Virus record (IMG/VR): IMGVR_UViG_3300045999_006359
Location: 1-44,189 of that record
DNA length: 44,189 bases
Strand: one strand, 5' to 3'
Origin: a virus
The notes below the pieces were generated by a model that saw nothing but the letters and a program-made list of their open reading frames with translations, was not told the origin of the DNA and made no database searches. The translations under genes were made by a program, and so were the position numbers. Positions 38,225-44,064 of the stretch are shown one piece after another (the first letter of the stretch is position 1; every line of letters begins with the position of its first letter).

Positions 38225-38414
38225 CTTCGGGTTCCTCGTCGTCGGGGTCGGGGAGGGGTACCAGGATTTCGACGCCGTGGGCCAGCATCGTGATAAAACC
38301 GCCCAGTGTTTCGGGGTTAGAGGGGGTTTTGAAGGTGAAGGTGGCGTGTGTAATGCCCTCCTCACCGTCGATTTCGATGTGGATGCAGCCGCCGTTAATT
38401 GTTTGGATTGCCAT
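38214..38414 (-). CDS. Hypothetical acidic protein, 66 aa
   Basis: ATG 38414 in a TAATG overlap with the upstream stop. AIQTINGGCIHIEIDGEEGI and THATFTFKTPSNPETLGGFI form beta strands; the C-terminus is a run of Asp/Glu/Pro. No family. Codons are GC-rich and unremarkable. Confidence 0.6.
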   Translation of the reverse strand: MAIQTINGGCIHIEIDGEEGITHATFTFKTPSNPETLGGFITMLAHGVEILVPLPDPDDEEPEDDD

Positions 38415-38764
38415 TAGCCGTGATAAGCGACTGCAATGTGCGGGACCACGCTGGGCGAGCCAGAGCTGATGGAGGCGATGCGCATACGAATCTTGGCGGC
38501 GGGTTTGCCGTCGTAGAAGTAGACGTATTCGCCGGCGGCGTTGATGGTTTTGCCGTTGTCGATGGTGAACCAGTTGCCGTTGCCGTTGAAGCTGCACTCA
38601 AGGGAGAGTTGGAAGTTGGCGGTTCCAGTTACTTTGGCGGCGAAGGTGTAGCTGGAGGATTGGGCCGGGACTTCCATCCAGTCGTTGACGGCAGTCATGG
38701 TGCCGCCGGTGTATTCGACGAGGTTGGTGAAGGCGTCTTTGGCGGTGATTAGGACGGCGGCCAT
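38414..38764 (-). CDS. Probable virion decoration protein, 116 aa
   Basis: AAVLITAKDAFTNLVEYTGG followed by beta strands (SSSYTFAAKVTGTANFQLSL; GNWFTIDNGKTINAAGEYVY) suggests an all-beta Ig- or jelly-roll-like fold. Between TerL and portal such genes often encode head decoration or head-fibre proteins. No motif proves it. Confidence 0.55.
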   Translation of the reverse strand: MAAVLITAKDAFTNLVEYTGGTMTAVNDWMEVPAQSSSYTFAAKVTGTANFQLSLECSFNGNGNWFTIDNGKTINAAGEYVYFYDGKPAAKIRMRIASISSGSPSVVPHIAVAYHG

Positions 38765-38778
38765 GGTTTTTCTCCGGT

Positions 38779-38940
38779 TTATTTGCGACCTTTGGGTCGC
38801 TTGGCGGTTTTGGCCGCGGCTTTGAAGGCGGCGGCGGTGGGGGCACCCTTAGTGCCAGGCTTGCGCATTTTTTCGCCGCTGCCGGCGGCAATCCGCTTGC
38901 GCTTGGCGTGGATGTTGCTGTAAAGGCCGGGTTTTGCCAT
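38779..38940 (-). CDS. Small basic protein, 53 aa
   Basis: ATG 38940 in a TAATG overlap. AKPGLYSNIHAKRKRIAAGS, GEKMRKPGTKGAPTAAAFKA, then a Lys/Arg-rich end. I recall this 'PGLYxNIHAKRKRI...GEKMRKPG' pattern from many marine phages, function unknown. Likely a DNA-binding or virion protein. Confidence 0.7.
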   Translation of the reverse strand: MAKPGLYSNIHAKRKRIAAGSGEKMRKPGTKGAPTAAAFKAAAKTAKRPKGRK

Positions 38941-39119
38941 TACTTTTTGCCTTTTTTGCGGGGTTTTTTGGTCATTCCAGCCTCGGACATGGCGATGGCG
39001 ATGGCTTGTTTGCGGTTTGTTACTTTTTTGCCCGAGCTGGATTTAAGAGTGCCCGTTTTGTACTCGGACATCACTTTTTCCACCTTTTTCTGGCCTTTGG
39101 TGGGCTTTTTGGGTGCCAT
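38940..39119 (-). CDS. Small basic protein, DUF6496-like, 59 aa
   Basis: ATG 39119. APKKPTKGQKKVEKVMSEYK, then GTLKSSSGKKVTNRKQAIAI and AMSEAGMTKKPRKKGKK: the KVMxEYKxGxLKSSSGKKV...RKQAIAIA pattern of the DUF6496 family. Strongly basic. It is coupled to the next gene by TAATG. Confidence 0.75.
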   Translation of the reverse strand: MAPKKPTKGQKKVEKVMSEYKTGTLKSSSGKKVTNRKQAIAIAMSEAGMTKKPRKKGKK

Positions 39120-39139
39120 GGTGGGCCAGTAGAGGGGTG

Positions 39140-40390
39140 TTACCACACACGATAGTTGGTCTTGCCGAGGGATTCTGGCTTGGCAAGATTGAAAGTTTGA
39201 AGGCATAAATAGCCAAGAGCGTCGAAAGCATGGTCAACTCCAAGGTTTTTGTTGGGGAGGCCCGTGTTAGGGGCGTAGGTCAGGGTGCGAAGGGACTTGA
39301 TGAGTTCCTTGCAGCGGGGGTGGATGAAGAGGCGGCGGGTTCCAGTTGCATCGAGGAGGGCGGTGTTGACGCAGGTGATCTTGTCGCGGATTTTCCAGGG
39401 GTTGCGGGGGCTGGAGACGGTGAAGCCGGACTTGCGGAGGATGTTGTGGTCGGTGGCTCCAACGCCGGAGGTTTTGCGGGCGCCGCCGGTGGGGTCTGGG
39501 CAGGCGATGATGCGGCGCTCCACGCCGTAGCGGGTTTGGATTTCTTCGCAGAGATCCCAAGTGGTGGCGCCACCCGTCATGATGATTTCGTCGAATACCC
39601 AGAGGACGTCGCCCTTTTTGACCGCGCAGACTGCGGACATGGGGTCCACGTTGAAGTCCACGCCCAAAAGGAGGGGGAGGACGGGGAGGTCTTGGACTTC
39701 TTTGTTGATGTTGGCGTCCGAGAAGGAGATGGCGACGAGGCCGGAGAGATTCTCGAAGCTGGCCTCGAATTCTTGGCGGAAGGTTCGAGCGTCGAGTTGG
39801 GCGCGGGCGGCTTCGATTTCCTCGGGCGGGACGTTGTCGCCTTCGATCGTGGTGAATTGCCAGCGGTGCCAGTCGGGGTCGTCGTTTTCGCAGTAACACC
39901 AGAGGTCGTAGAACCAGCTGGCGGTGCCGTCTGGGGTGGAGATGAAGAGGGCCCAGCCCTGTTTGTCGGCCAAGGCGGGGCGGATGACCTCGAACCAGAC
40001 CTCGGCGTCCATGAAGGCGGCTTCGTCGAGGACCACGCCGGCGAGGCTTCTGCCTCGGAGGGCCATTGCGTTTTCGGTGCCCTTGAGTTCGATTGTGGAG
40101 CCGTTAACTAGCTCGATTTTGAGGTCGGTTTCGTTTTTGCTCTTGATCCAGGCCTTCGGGACAAGGCGTTTCATTACTTTCCAGGCGATGTCCTTCGCCA
40201 TTCGGTATGTGGGGGCCGCGTAGAAGAATGTTTCGCCCGGCTTTTCGATCGCCCCACGCAGCAATTCGATACACGACAGGTAGCTTTTTCCGAAGCGGCG
40301 GCCGGCGACGAGGACCCGGAAACGTTTTCGGCTTGAAAATACTTGGCCTTGGGCGTATCTGAGGGTTAATGCTCCAGCAGATTCGGGCAT
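39140..40390 (-). CDS. terL: Terminase large subunit
   Basis: 416 aa, ATG 40390. ATPase domain: Walker A AGRRFGKS (G30-S36), coupling motif around STPDG, Walker B GVVLDEAAF (D122, E123). The RNase H-like nuclease begins at GVDFNVDP (D245) and ends with LGVDHAFDALGYL. It packages DNA through the portal and cuts it at termination. -10 TACCCT 29 nt upstream, overlapping the end of the methyltransferase gene. Confidence 0.95.
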   Translation of the reverse strand: MPESAGALTLRYAQGQVFSSRKRFRVLVAGRRFGKSYLSCIELLRGAIEKPGETFFYAAPTYRMAKDIAWKVMKRLVPKAWIKSKNETDLKIELVNGSTIELKGTENAMALRGRSLAGVVLDEAAFMDAEVWFEVIRPALADKQGWALFISTPDGTASWFYDLWCYCENDDPDWHRWQFTTIEGDNVPPEEIEAARAQLDARTFRQEFEASFENLSGLVAISFSDANINKEVQDLPVLPLLLGVDFNVDPMSAVCAVKKGDVLWVFDEIIMTGGATTWDLCEEIQTRYGVERRIIACPDPTGGARKTSGVGATDHNILRKSGFTVSSPRNPWKIRDKITCVNTALLDATGTRRLFIHPRCKELIKSLRTLTYAPNTGLPNKNLGVDHAFDALGYLCLQTFNLAKPESLGKTNYRVW

Positions 40391-40411
40391 TCGTATTTTT
40401 GGGGGTACTTT

Positions 40412-41023
40412 CTAGGGTAGTACAGAGAATTGAACCCCGGCCCCCCATTGTTCGGCCATCGCAGCTGCAATGCCGGGGTAGGTCTTACTGCGTTCTTTCC
40501 ACCTGTCACTGCTGGGACCTAGACGATTCTGGCCGCTGGGCGTCTGGTTGCTCCAGTGGCCAGAAGCAGGTTTTTTACAGATGTGTGTCGGTTTAAGCGC
40601 GGGGAGGTTTTTAAGCCACAAGCATGTCTTTTTTGACTCAGGATGCCCAAACTCATACGGTTGGATGATGCAGTCTGGTTTCCTGATACGGGTTGAAATC
40701 ACCCCCACCGGGTTTTCCAGTGCGATTCTGTTGACTGGTGCCTGCAGTAGCTTAGACACGAAGGCCAAGGCGTCTTCAGTTAACTGCGGATCGCGTTTAC
40801 CCCGTACTGTCCAGTGCATACCTGATGCGCATAGGTACGTACACGGGGGAAAAGCGATCAACATGTCCCAGTGCTGGTCAAGCATGTCTTCCACCGGACC
40901 TTGGTAGTGCAGCCCTGGTGAATCTGTCGGAAGCAGGTCACAACTCCACGCCTCCCAGCCATACGCCGTAAAGGCATCACGCACGCGGCCGCTGTATTCA
41001 CAGGCAACAAGTAGACGCGGCAT
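40412..41023 (-). CDS. DNA cytosine-C5 methyltransferase-like protein
   Basis: 203 aa. Motif I-like VACEYSGRVRDAF, motif IV FPPCTYLC (P59-P60-C61, the catalytic Cys), motif VI ALENPVG (E103, N104, P105). It is shorter than typical Dcm proteins, and the region that should form the target recognition domain is brief (WLKNLPALKPTHICKKPASG). No restriction enzyme gene is nearby, so it is an orphan, probably protecting phage DNA or altering packaging or expression. TAGACT 28 nt upstream. Confidence 0.85.
   Translation of the reverse strand: MPRLLVACEYSGRVRDAFTAYGWEAWSCDLLPTDSPGLHYQGPVEDMLDQHWDMLIAFPPCTYLCASGMHWTVRGKRDPQLTEDALAFVSKLLQAPVNRIALENPVGVISTRIRKPDCIIQPYEFGHPESKKTCLWLKNLPALKPTHICKKPASGHWSNQTPSGQNRLGPSSDRWKERSKTYPGIAAAMAEQWGAGVQFSVLP
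40414..40421 (-). promoter_or_regulatory. Promoter ACTACCCT for TerL
   Basis: -10 TACCCT (40419-40414), 29 nt upstream of ATG 40390 and inside the last codons of the methyltransferase gene. AGAAA follows, as at other sites. Confidence 0.45.
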
Positions 41024-41045
41024 GTGCGTGTTAAACAGTAGAGAT

Positions 41046-41052
41046 AGTCTAC
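41046..41052 (-). promoter_or_regulatory. Promoter GTAGACT for the methyltransferase
   Basis: -10 TAGACT (41051-41046), 28 nt upstream of ATG 41023. The rest of the gap to 41164 holds only a GGCCG/CGGCC hairpin and a C-rich stretch; no gene or clear terminator. Confidence 0.4.
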
Positions 41053-41164
41053 TACATAAGAAGAAATTGAGGATATGTCAGTAGGTTCCCTGGGCCGTGC
41101 TCCGGCCGCCCGAAACCTGAACCCCGCCCCCTCCCTCGCACTGGTTCAGTTGTACTAGCCCGCG

Positions 41165-41350
41165 CTAGGCGATCAGCAGCCGCCGCACCGTGGTGCGGGA
41201 GCAGCCGAGCTGATCGGCGATGCGCTGCTGTGACCAGCCGTAGGACCGCAGCCGCCTGGCCCGTTGGGGCCTGGATTCTGTGGCCCAGAGCAGGAGCAGC
41301 ACGGGCAGGAGCAGGAGAGCGGCGAGGGCCGCGAGGGTTGTGGTTGCCAT
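41165..41350 (-). CDS. Membrane-tethered helix-turn-helix microprotein, 61 aa
   Basis: Residues ~5-23 (TLAALAALLLLPVLLLLWA) form one clear membrane helix, followed by a basic linker (ESRPQRARRLRSYG) and an HTH (WSQQRIADQLGCSRTTVRRL) typical of resolvase/Sigma70-like or Xre-type helices. By the positive-inside rule the HTH would face the cytoplasm. A membrane-anchored DNA-binding domain this small is unusual. It follows two other tiny genes on the same strand. Confidence 0.65.
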   Translation of the reverse strand: MATTTLAALAALLLLPVLLLLWATESRPQRARRLRSYGWSQQRIADQLGCSRTTVRRLLIA

Positions 41351-41384
41351 GGTGAGGCTAGGTGGGGTGGGTAGTGTGTTTGTA

Positions 41385-41501
41385 TCAGTCCGCCGTGGCG
41401 CCGAGTGCCAAGCCGCTGGCCGCGAGGGCCAGGGCGAGGGGCAGGTTGGCGGTGCTAGTTGCGAGGGCCAGCAGACCGAGCGCGGTGATGGTGCGAATCA
41501 T
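41385..41501 (-). CDS. Hydrophobic peptide, 38 aa
   Basis: ATG 41501 starts 4 bases after the previous stop (TGAGCCATG). MIRTITALGLLALATSTANL continues with LPLALALAASG and ends GATAD. One or two short membrane segments or a signal-peptide-like sequence. Placement between two small genes on the same strand suggests a translated leader or membrane peptide. Confidence 0.45.
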   Translation of the reverse strand: MIRTITALGLLALATSTANLPLALALAASGLALGATAD

Positions 41502-41504
41502 GGC

Positions 41505-41678
41505 TCAGCTCCCCAGCTCGCGAGCCATGCGGATCAGCCGCCAGAGCTCTGCGACATCTTTGGGTCCTGCACAGTTCACCCCGATGCGAGCCGCAAGCGC
41601 GGCGACAGCCTCGTTGAACTCCGCTTCGCGTTTGGCGTTTGCGAGCCAGTCGCGGTTGGTAGCGTTGAGCGTTTTCAT
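41505..41678 (-). CDS. Hypothetical protein, 57 aa
   Basis: ATG 41678 is chosen because TATTGT lies 33 nt upstream. MKTLNATNRDWLANAKREAE, FNEAVAALAARIGVNCAGPK, then DVAELWRLIRMARELGS: a small three-helix protein. No family is recognised. First gene of the three-gene mini-operon 41165-41678. Confidence 0.55.
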   Translation of the reverse strand: MKTLNATNRDWLANAKREAEFNEAVAALAARIGVNCAGPKDVAELWRLIRMARELGS

Positions 41679-41705
41679 GGCGTGGTGGGCCTTGAGTACC
41701 CTCAC

Positions 41706-41711
41706 ACAATA
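41706..41711 (-). promoter_or_regulatory. Candidate -10 element TATTGT
   Basis: Minus-strand TTATTGTGTG, 33 nt upstream of ATG 41678; the hexamer equals those at 11550 and 43401. Confidence 0.4.
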
Positions 41712-41778
41712 ACCACGGCACAGACCCTGCCACCTTGGCAGGGCCCGCATGTTGATATTTCTTCACATTCGCGGTAGG

Positions 41779-42309
41779 TCAGGCCTGCCGCTTGTCCTCA
41801 ACCGTGATCATCAGCTGTGGTGCTGCCGCTGCTGCCGCTTCTGGTGCGACCTCTCCTACCACTGCCCCCATGTCCTTTAAAAGCATCGCTGCGGTCTGAA
41901 GCTGTCCTTTCTTGACAGCAGCCGAGAACAGCCTTTCTCTCATCTGTGCGATTCGAGAGACCAAACGGGGCCTTTCCCTCTCGAAATCCTGCGCTACCCA
42001 TTGCTGCACAGCGTCCCAGTCTTTCCAGGCGGTGCTTGTGGCGATGCCCTCTCTTTCAGCGTGTTCTAGGACAAGCTGCCGTGTCGTCAGTCCGTCCAGT
42101 TGTCGCTTATAGAGTCGCTGTTGCCGCTGCTCAATCAAGGCGTCTGGGTTGCGTTTGCCATAGATTCGGCGCATCCGCTCGGCGCTATCTTTCGGGTACC
42201 CGTTAGCGGTGAGATTCTCTACAGCTTCCGGCGCAATCTCCGAAGCCTCGCTGTTAGCTTCCGTCGCGTCGCTCACTGTTAAGATCTCCAATCCGTTTGG
42301 TTCAATCAT
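41779..42309 (-). CDS. terS: Terminase small subunit (probable)
   Basis: 176 aa. Disordered acidic start, then SAERMRRIYGKRNPDALIEQ and an HTH-like region (LTTRQLVLEHAEREGIATST, AWKDWDAVQQWVAQ), then a helical oligomerisation region (RERLFSAAVKKGQLQTAAML, LKDMG) and an Ala-rich tail with LMITVEDK. The HTH plus 'GQLQTAAMLLKDMGA' coil is common in marine phage TerS proteins. It would bind the packaging site. It is separated from TerL by about 1.4 kb (methyltransferase and microproteins), so the identity is likely but not certain. Confidence 0.72.
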   Translation of the reverse strand: MIEPNGLEILTVSDATEANSEASEIAPEAVENLTANGYPKDSAERMRRIYGKRNPDALIEQRQQRLYKRQLDGLTTRQLVLEHAEREGIATSTAWKDWDAVQQWVAQDFERERPRLVSRIAQMRERLFSAAVKKGQLQTAAMLLKDMGAVVGEVAPEAAAAAAPQLMITVEDKRQA

Positions 42310-42320
42310 AGGCGCACACT

Positions 42321-42345
42321 AAAAAGGGCGGCACACTGGCCGCCC
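42321..42345 (-). terminator. Intrinsic terminator upstream of TerS
   Basis: Minus strand: GGGCGGC, loop CAGTGT, GCCGCCC, then five Ts (42325-42321). It ends the transcript of the gene at 42368-42847 just before the TerS start. Confidence 0.9.
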
Positions 42346-42367
42346 CGTAGAGTCTGCGGCGCGCCAC

Positions 42368-42847
42368 TCAATCCCCATACCAGAACAGCCCGGCGAACCA
42401 CTCAAGCCAGTCCACCTTGCTTTCGGGGTGATCGGTCCAAGGGATGCCCCAGTCCTGATACTGCAGTTGCGGCCGGTAAGGTTCGGTATGGTGGTCCAGG
42501 TCGCCGATAATCCGGACCGCGGGACCGCCAGTCGAAAGCAGCAGCTCAAACTGAACCGGCGTGAACTCTGAGCCTGGGGCGTGCCAGTCCGAGCGGACTA
42601 GGACCGACAGGGGCATGTCGCGAGCGAAGTCTGTCACCTGGTCGGCAAGCTGGTTGAATGGAGCCAACAGGTCCCAGTCATTCTCAGCCGCCAGAGCTGC
42701 TGACGTGGGAGCCAGGTCGTCAATGCTCCAATCCCGAGCGCTGGCATACATTGCCAGGTCATAGAGAGCCTCAATGGTCTGCATGGTTGCGCGAGCCGAG
42801 AAAAAGGCTGCGCGGTGAGCGTCAGTTGGTGCCAGTGTTGCTGTCAT
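42368..42847 (-). CDS. Hypothetical phage protein with STGGPAVRI motif, 159 aa
   Basis: The central strand pair FTPVQFELLLSTGGPAVRII followed by GDLDHHTEPYRPQLQYQDWG and IPWTDH is a pattern I recall from many phage and plasmid hypothetical proteins, with no known function. An N-terminal helical region rich in Ala (RATMQTIEALYDLAMYASAR). -10-like TACAAT lies 38 nt upstream (42885-42880). Placed with the next gene in a leftward pair, possibly an early transcription unit. Confidence 0.7.
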   Translation of the reverse strand: MTATLAPTDAHRAAFFSARATMQTIEALYDLAMYASARDWSIDDLAPTSAALAAENDWDLLAPFNQLADQVTDFARDMPLSVLVRSDWHAPGSEFTPVQFELLLSTGGPAVRIIGDLDHHTEPYRPQLQYQDWGIPWTDHPESKVDWLEWFAGLFWYGD

Positions 42848-42905
42848 GGTGGGTAGCCTATAGGTGGGGCTTGTGTGGGATTGTAGAACCGGAACCGGCC
42901 AGGTG

Positions 42906-43295
42906 TCAATAACGCCAGTGCCAGCCCAGAAGACGGCAGACTCGGAGCCAGCTTGCGTCAGTGATCCAGTCCGGACGGTGAACTGCAGCCCTAACGCCTA
43001 GGGCATCCTGTCCGGCCATATCACGCCAGAAGGGGCTGAGCCAGAAGTCAGACTCGGGATCCAGGGTGACCCACCGCGGGACCGCGGCGCCGTCACCTTC
43101 TGCGCAGCATCCTGCCAGACGGTCCAGAAGGTCCCTAAGGTCCCAGGCTGATTCTGCATAATCGTCGCAAGGGCAGCCGGTCCAACTAAGCCAGCCGGAT
43201 TCTGCAAAGTCTCCTTGCTCTGCGGATTCTTCTGTGATCGTCTCGTAGGTGACTCGAAAGGTCCCGTAGGGTTCTGTGCTGCGGATGATTGTCAT
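42906..43295 (-). CDS. Hypothetical protein, 129 aa
   Basis: Start at ATG 43295 (TIIRSTEPYGTFRVTYETIT); a much longer frame exists upstream but is Arg/Ala-rich and overlaps a plus-strand gene, so it is rejected. Acidic and Trp-rich: ESAEQGDFAESGWLSWTG, CPCDDYAESAWDLRDLLDRL, then DWITDASWLRVCRLLGWHWR. No family assigned; the alternation of aromatic and acidic residues resembles its neighbour. An ATG at 43325 is an alternative start. Confidence 0.65.
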   Translation of the reverse strand: MTIIRSTEPYGTFRVTYETITEESAEQGDFAESGWLSWTGCPCDDYAESAWDLRDLLDRLAGCCAEGDGAAVPRWVTLDPESDFWLSPFWRDMAGQDALGVRAAVHRPDWITDASWLRVCRLLGWHWRY

Positions 43296-43398
43296 GGCTG
43301 CTAGGCCGAACGACTCCCCCATCATGGGCCCCAGCCTGCCGCCCCCTAGGCCGCTGTTGTGTAACTTAACAAGCCGGTCGGCAGACCTTGCGCACCTT

Positions 43399-43406
43399 GC
43401 TATTGT
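43399..43406 (+). promoter_or_regulatory. Promoter-like GCTATTGT
   Basis: TATTGT at 43401-43406, 35 nt upstream of ATG 43436. The octamer is the same as at 11548-11555. Confidence 0.4.
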
Positions 43407-43435
43407 CGCAGGGTATCGCCACACCAGAGGCACCC

Positions 43436-43867
43436 ATGAATGACGGAAGCTGGACAACCCAGCGAGATAAGCGCGAGTTGAAACAGGCCGCGGCAGATGC
43501 CCGCGAGCTGCTGCGCGAGCAGATCCGACAGGAGAAGCGCCAGCTGCGCGACCTCCGCTACTGCGCTGAGCGCTCCACACTTACCGCGGCCGAATGGCGC
43601 GATCTGCTGACGCTGCACCAGCAGCACGGCAAGGAGGGTATCCGCGAATTGTGGGAGTCGTTGATCCCATACTGGGAGGCTTGCCAGACGGTCAATCACG
43701 GGGAGCCATGCCCGTCTGACCTGCGGCCGGTCGGTCTGAAATTAAGTGCAGAAAAAACGCGCACGAAACCAACGACGCGCAGCAAACCAGGGGCACCACG
43801 CAAACCCCGCACCGATGCGGGCAAACCCCGCGCAAGCTACAAACAACGAACCACCGCAAAAGCATGA
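43436..43867 (+). CDS. Basic coiled-coil / histone-like-tailed protein, 143 aa
   Basis: ATG 43436 (AGAGG upstream). The N-terminal ~80 residues are helical and charged (RDKRELKQAAADARELLREQ; IRQEKRQLRDLRYCAERS), and the last ~45 form a Lys/Arg/Pro/Thr-rich disordered tail (KTRTKPTTRSKPGAPRKPRT) like H1-type or nucleoid-associated tails. Probably nucleic-acid-binding. Its stop overlaps the next start (ATGA). Confidence 0.6.
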   Translation: MNDGSWTTQRDKRELKQAAADARELLREQIRQEKRQLRDLRYCAERSTLTAAEWRDLLTLHQQHGKEGIRELWESLIPYWEACQTVNHGEPCPSDLRPVGLKLSAEKTRTKPTTRSKPGAPRKPRTDAGKPRASYKQRTTAKA

Positions 43868-44025
43868 TCAGTCCAACCGAGTTACAGCTGAACGATCACA
43901 TCGCAAAGGTCCGAACCCGTTGTCTCCTGCCGTACCGGCCGCAGACCCGTACTGACTGGATGGCAGAGCACCAGCACAAGCCCCTCTGGTGGCGCCTAAA
44001 GTTCGCCCCACCAGCAGCAGACTGA
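43864..44025 (+). CDS. Hypothetical protein, 53 aa
   Basis: ATGA overlap with the upstream gene. ISPTELQLNDHIAKVRTRCL, then LPYRPQTRTDWMAEHQHKPL and WWRLKFAPPAAD: a small basic protein with Trp/Arg-rich end. No family. It is followed after 7 bases by a strong terminator, completing a two-gene rightward unit. Confidence 0.55.
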   Translation: MISPTELQLNDHIAKVRTRCLLPYRPQTRTDWMAEHQHKPLWWRLKFAPPAAD

Positions 44026-44032
44026 ACCTCCG

Positions 44033-44064
44033 GAGGCTAGGCACTTACACCTAGCCTCTTTTTT
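44033..44064 (+). terminator. Intrinsic terminator at the right end
   Basis: GAGGCTAGG (44033-44041), an 8-base loop and CCTAGCCTC (44050-44058), then six Ts. It ends the 43436-44025 transcript. Read on the minus strand, its downstream flank is the stop codon of the Cys-repeat gene. Confidence 0.95.

Noticed and set aside
39230-40111. Plus-strand open frame of 293 codons opposite TerL
   Set aside because: Shadow of TerL, whose ATPase and nuclease motifs are explicit.
40425-40460. T-arm-like sequence (GGGTTCAATTC on the minus strand) suggesting a tRNA
   Set aside because: It lies in the last codons of the methyltransferase; no acceptor or anticodon arms pair. No tRNA was found anywhere.
42906-43580. 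224-codon version of the gene starting at 43580
   Set aside because: The extra 95 residues are Arg/Ala/Gly-rich and overlap the plus-strand gene at 43436; ATG 43295 is more likely.
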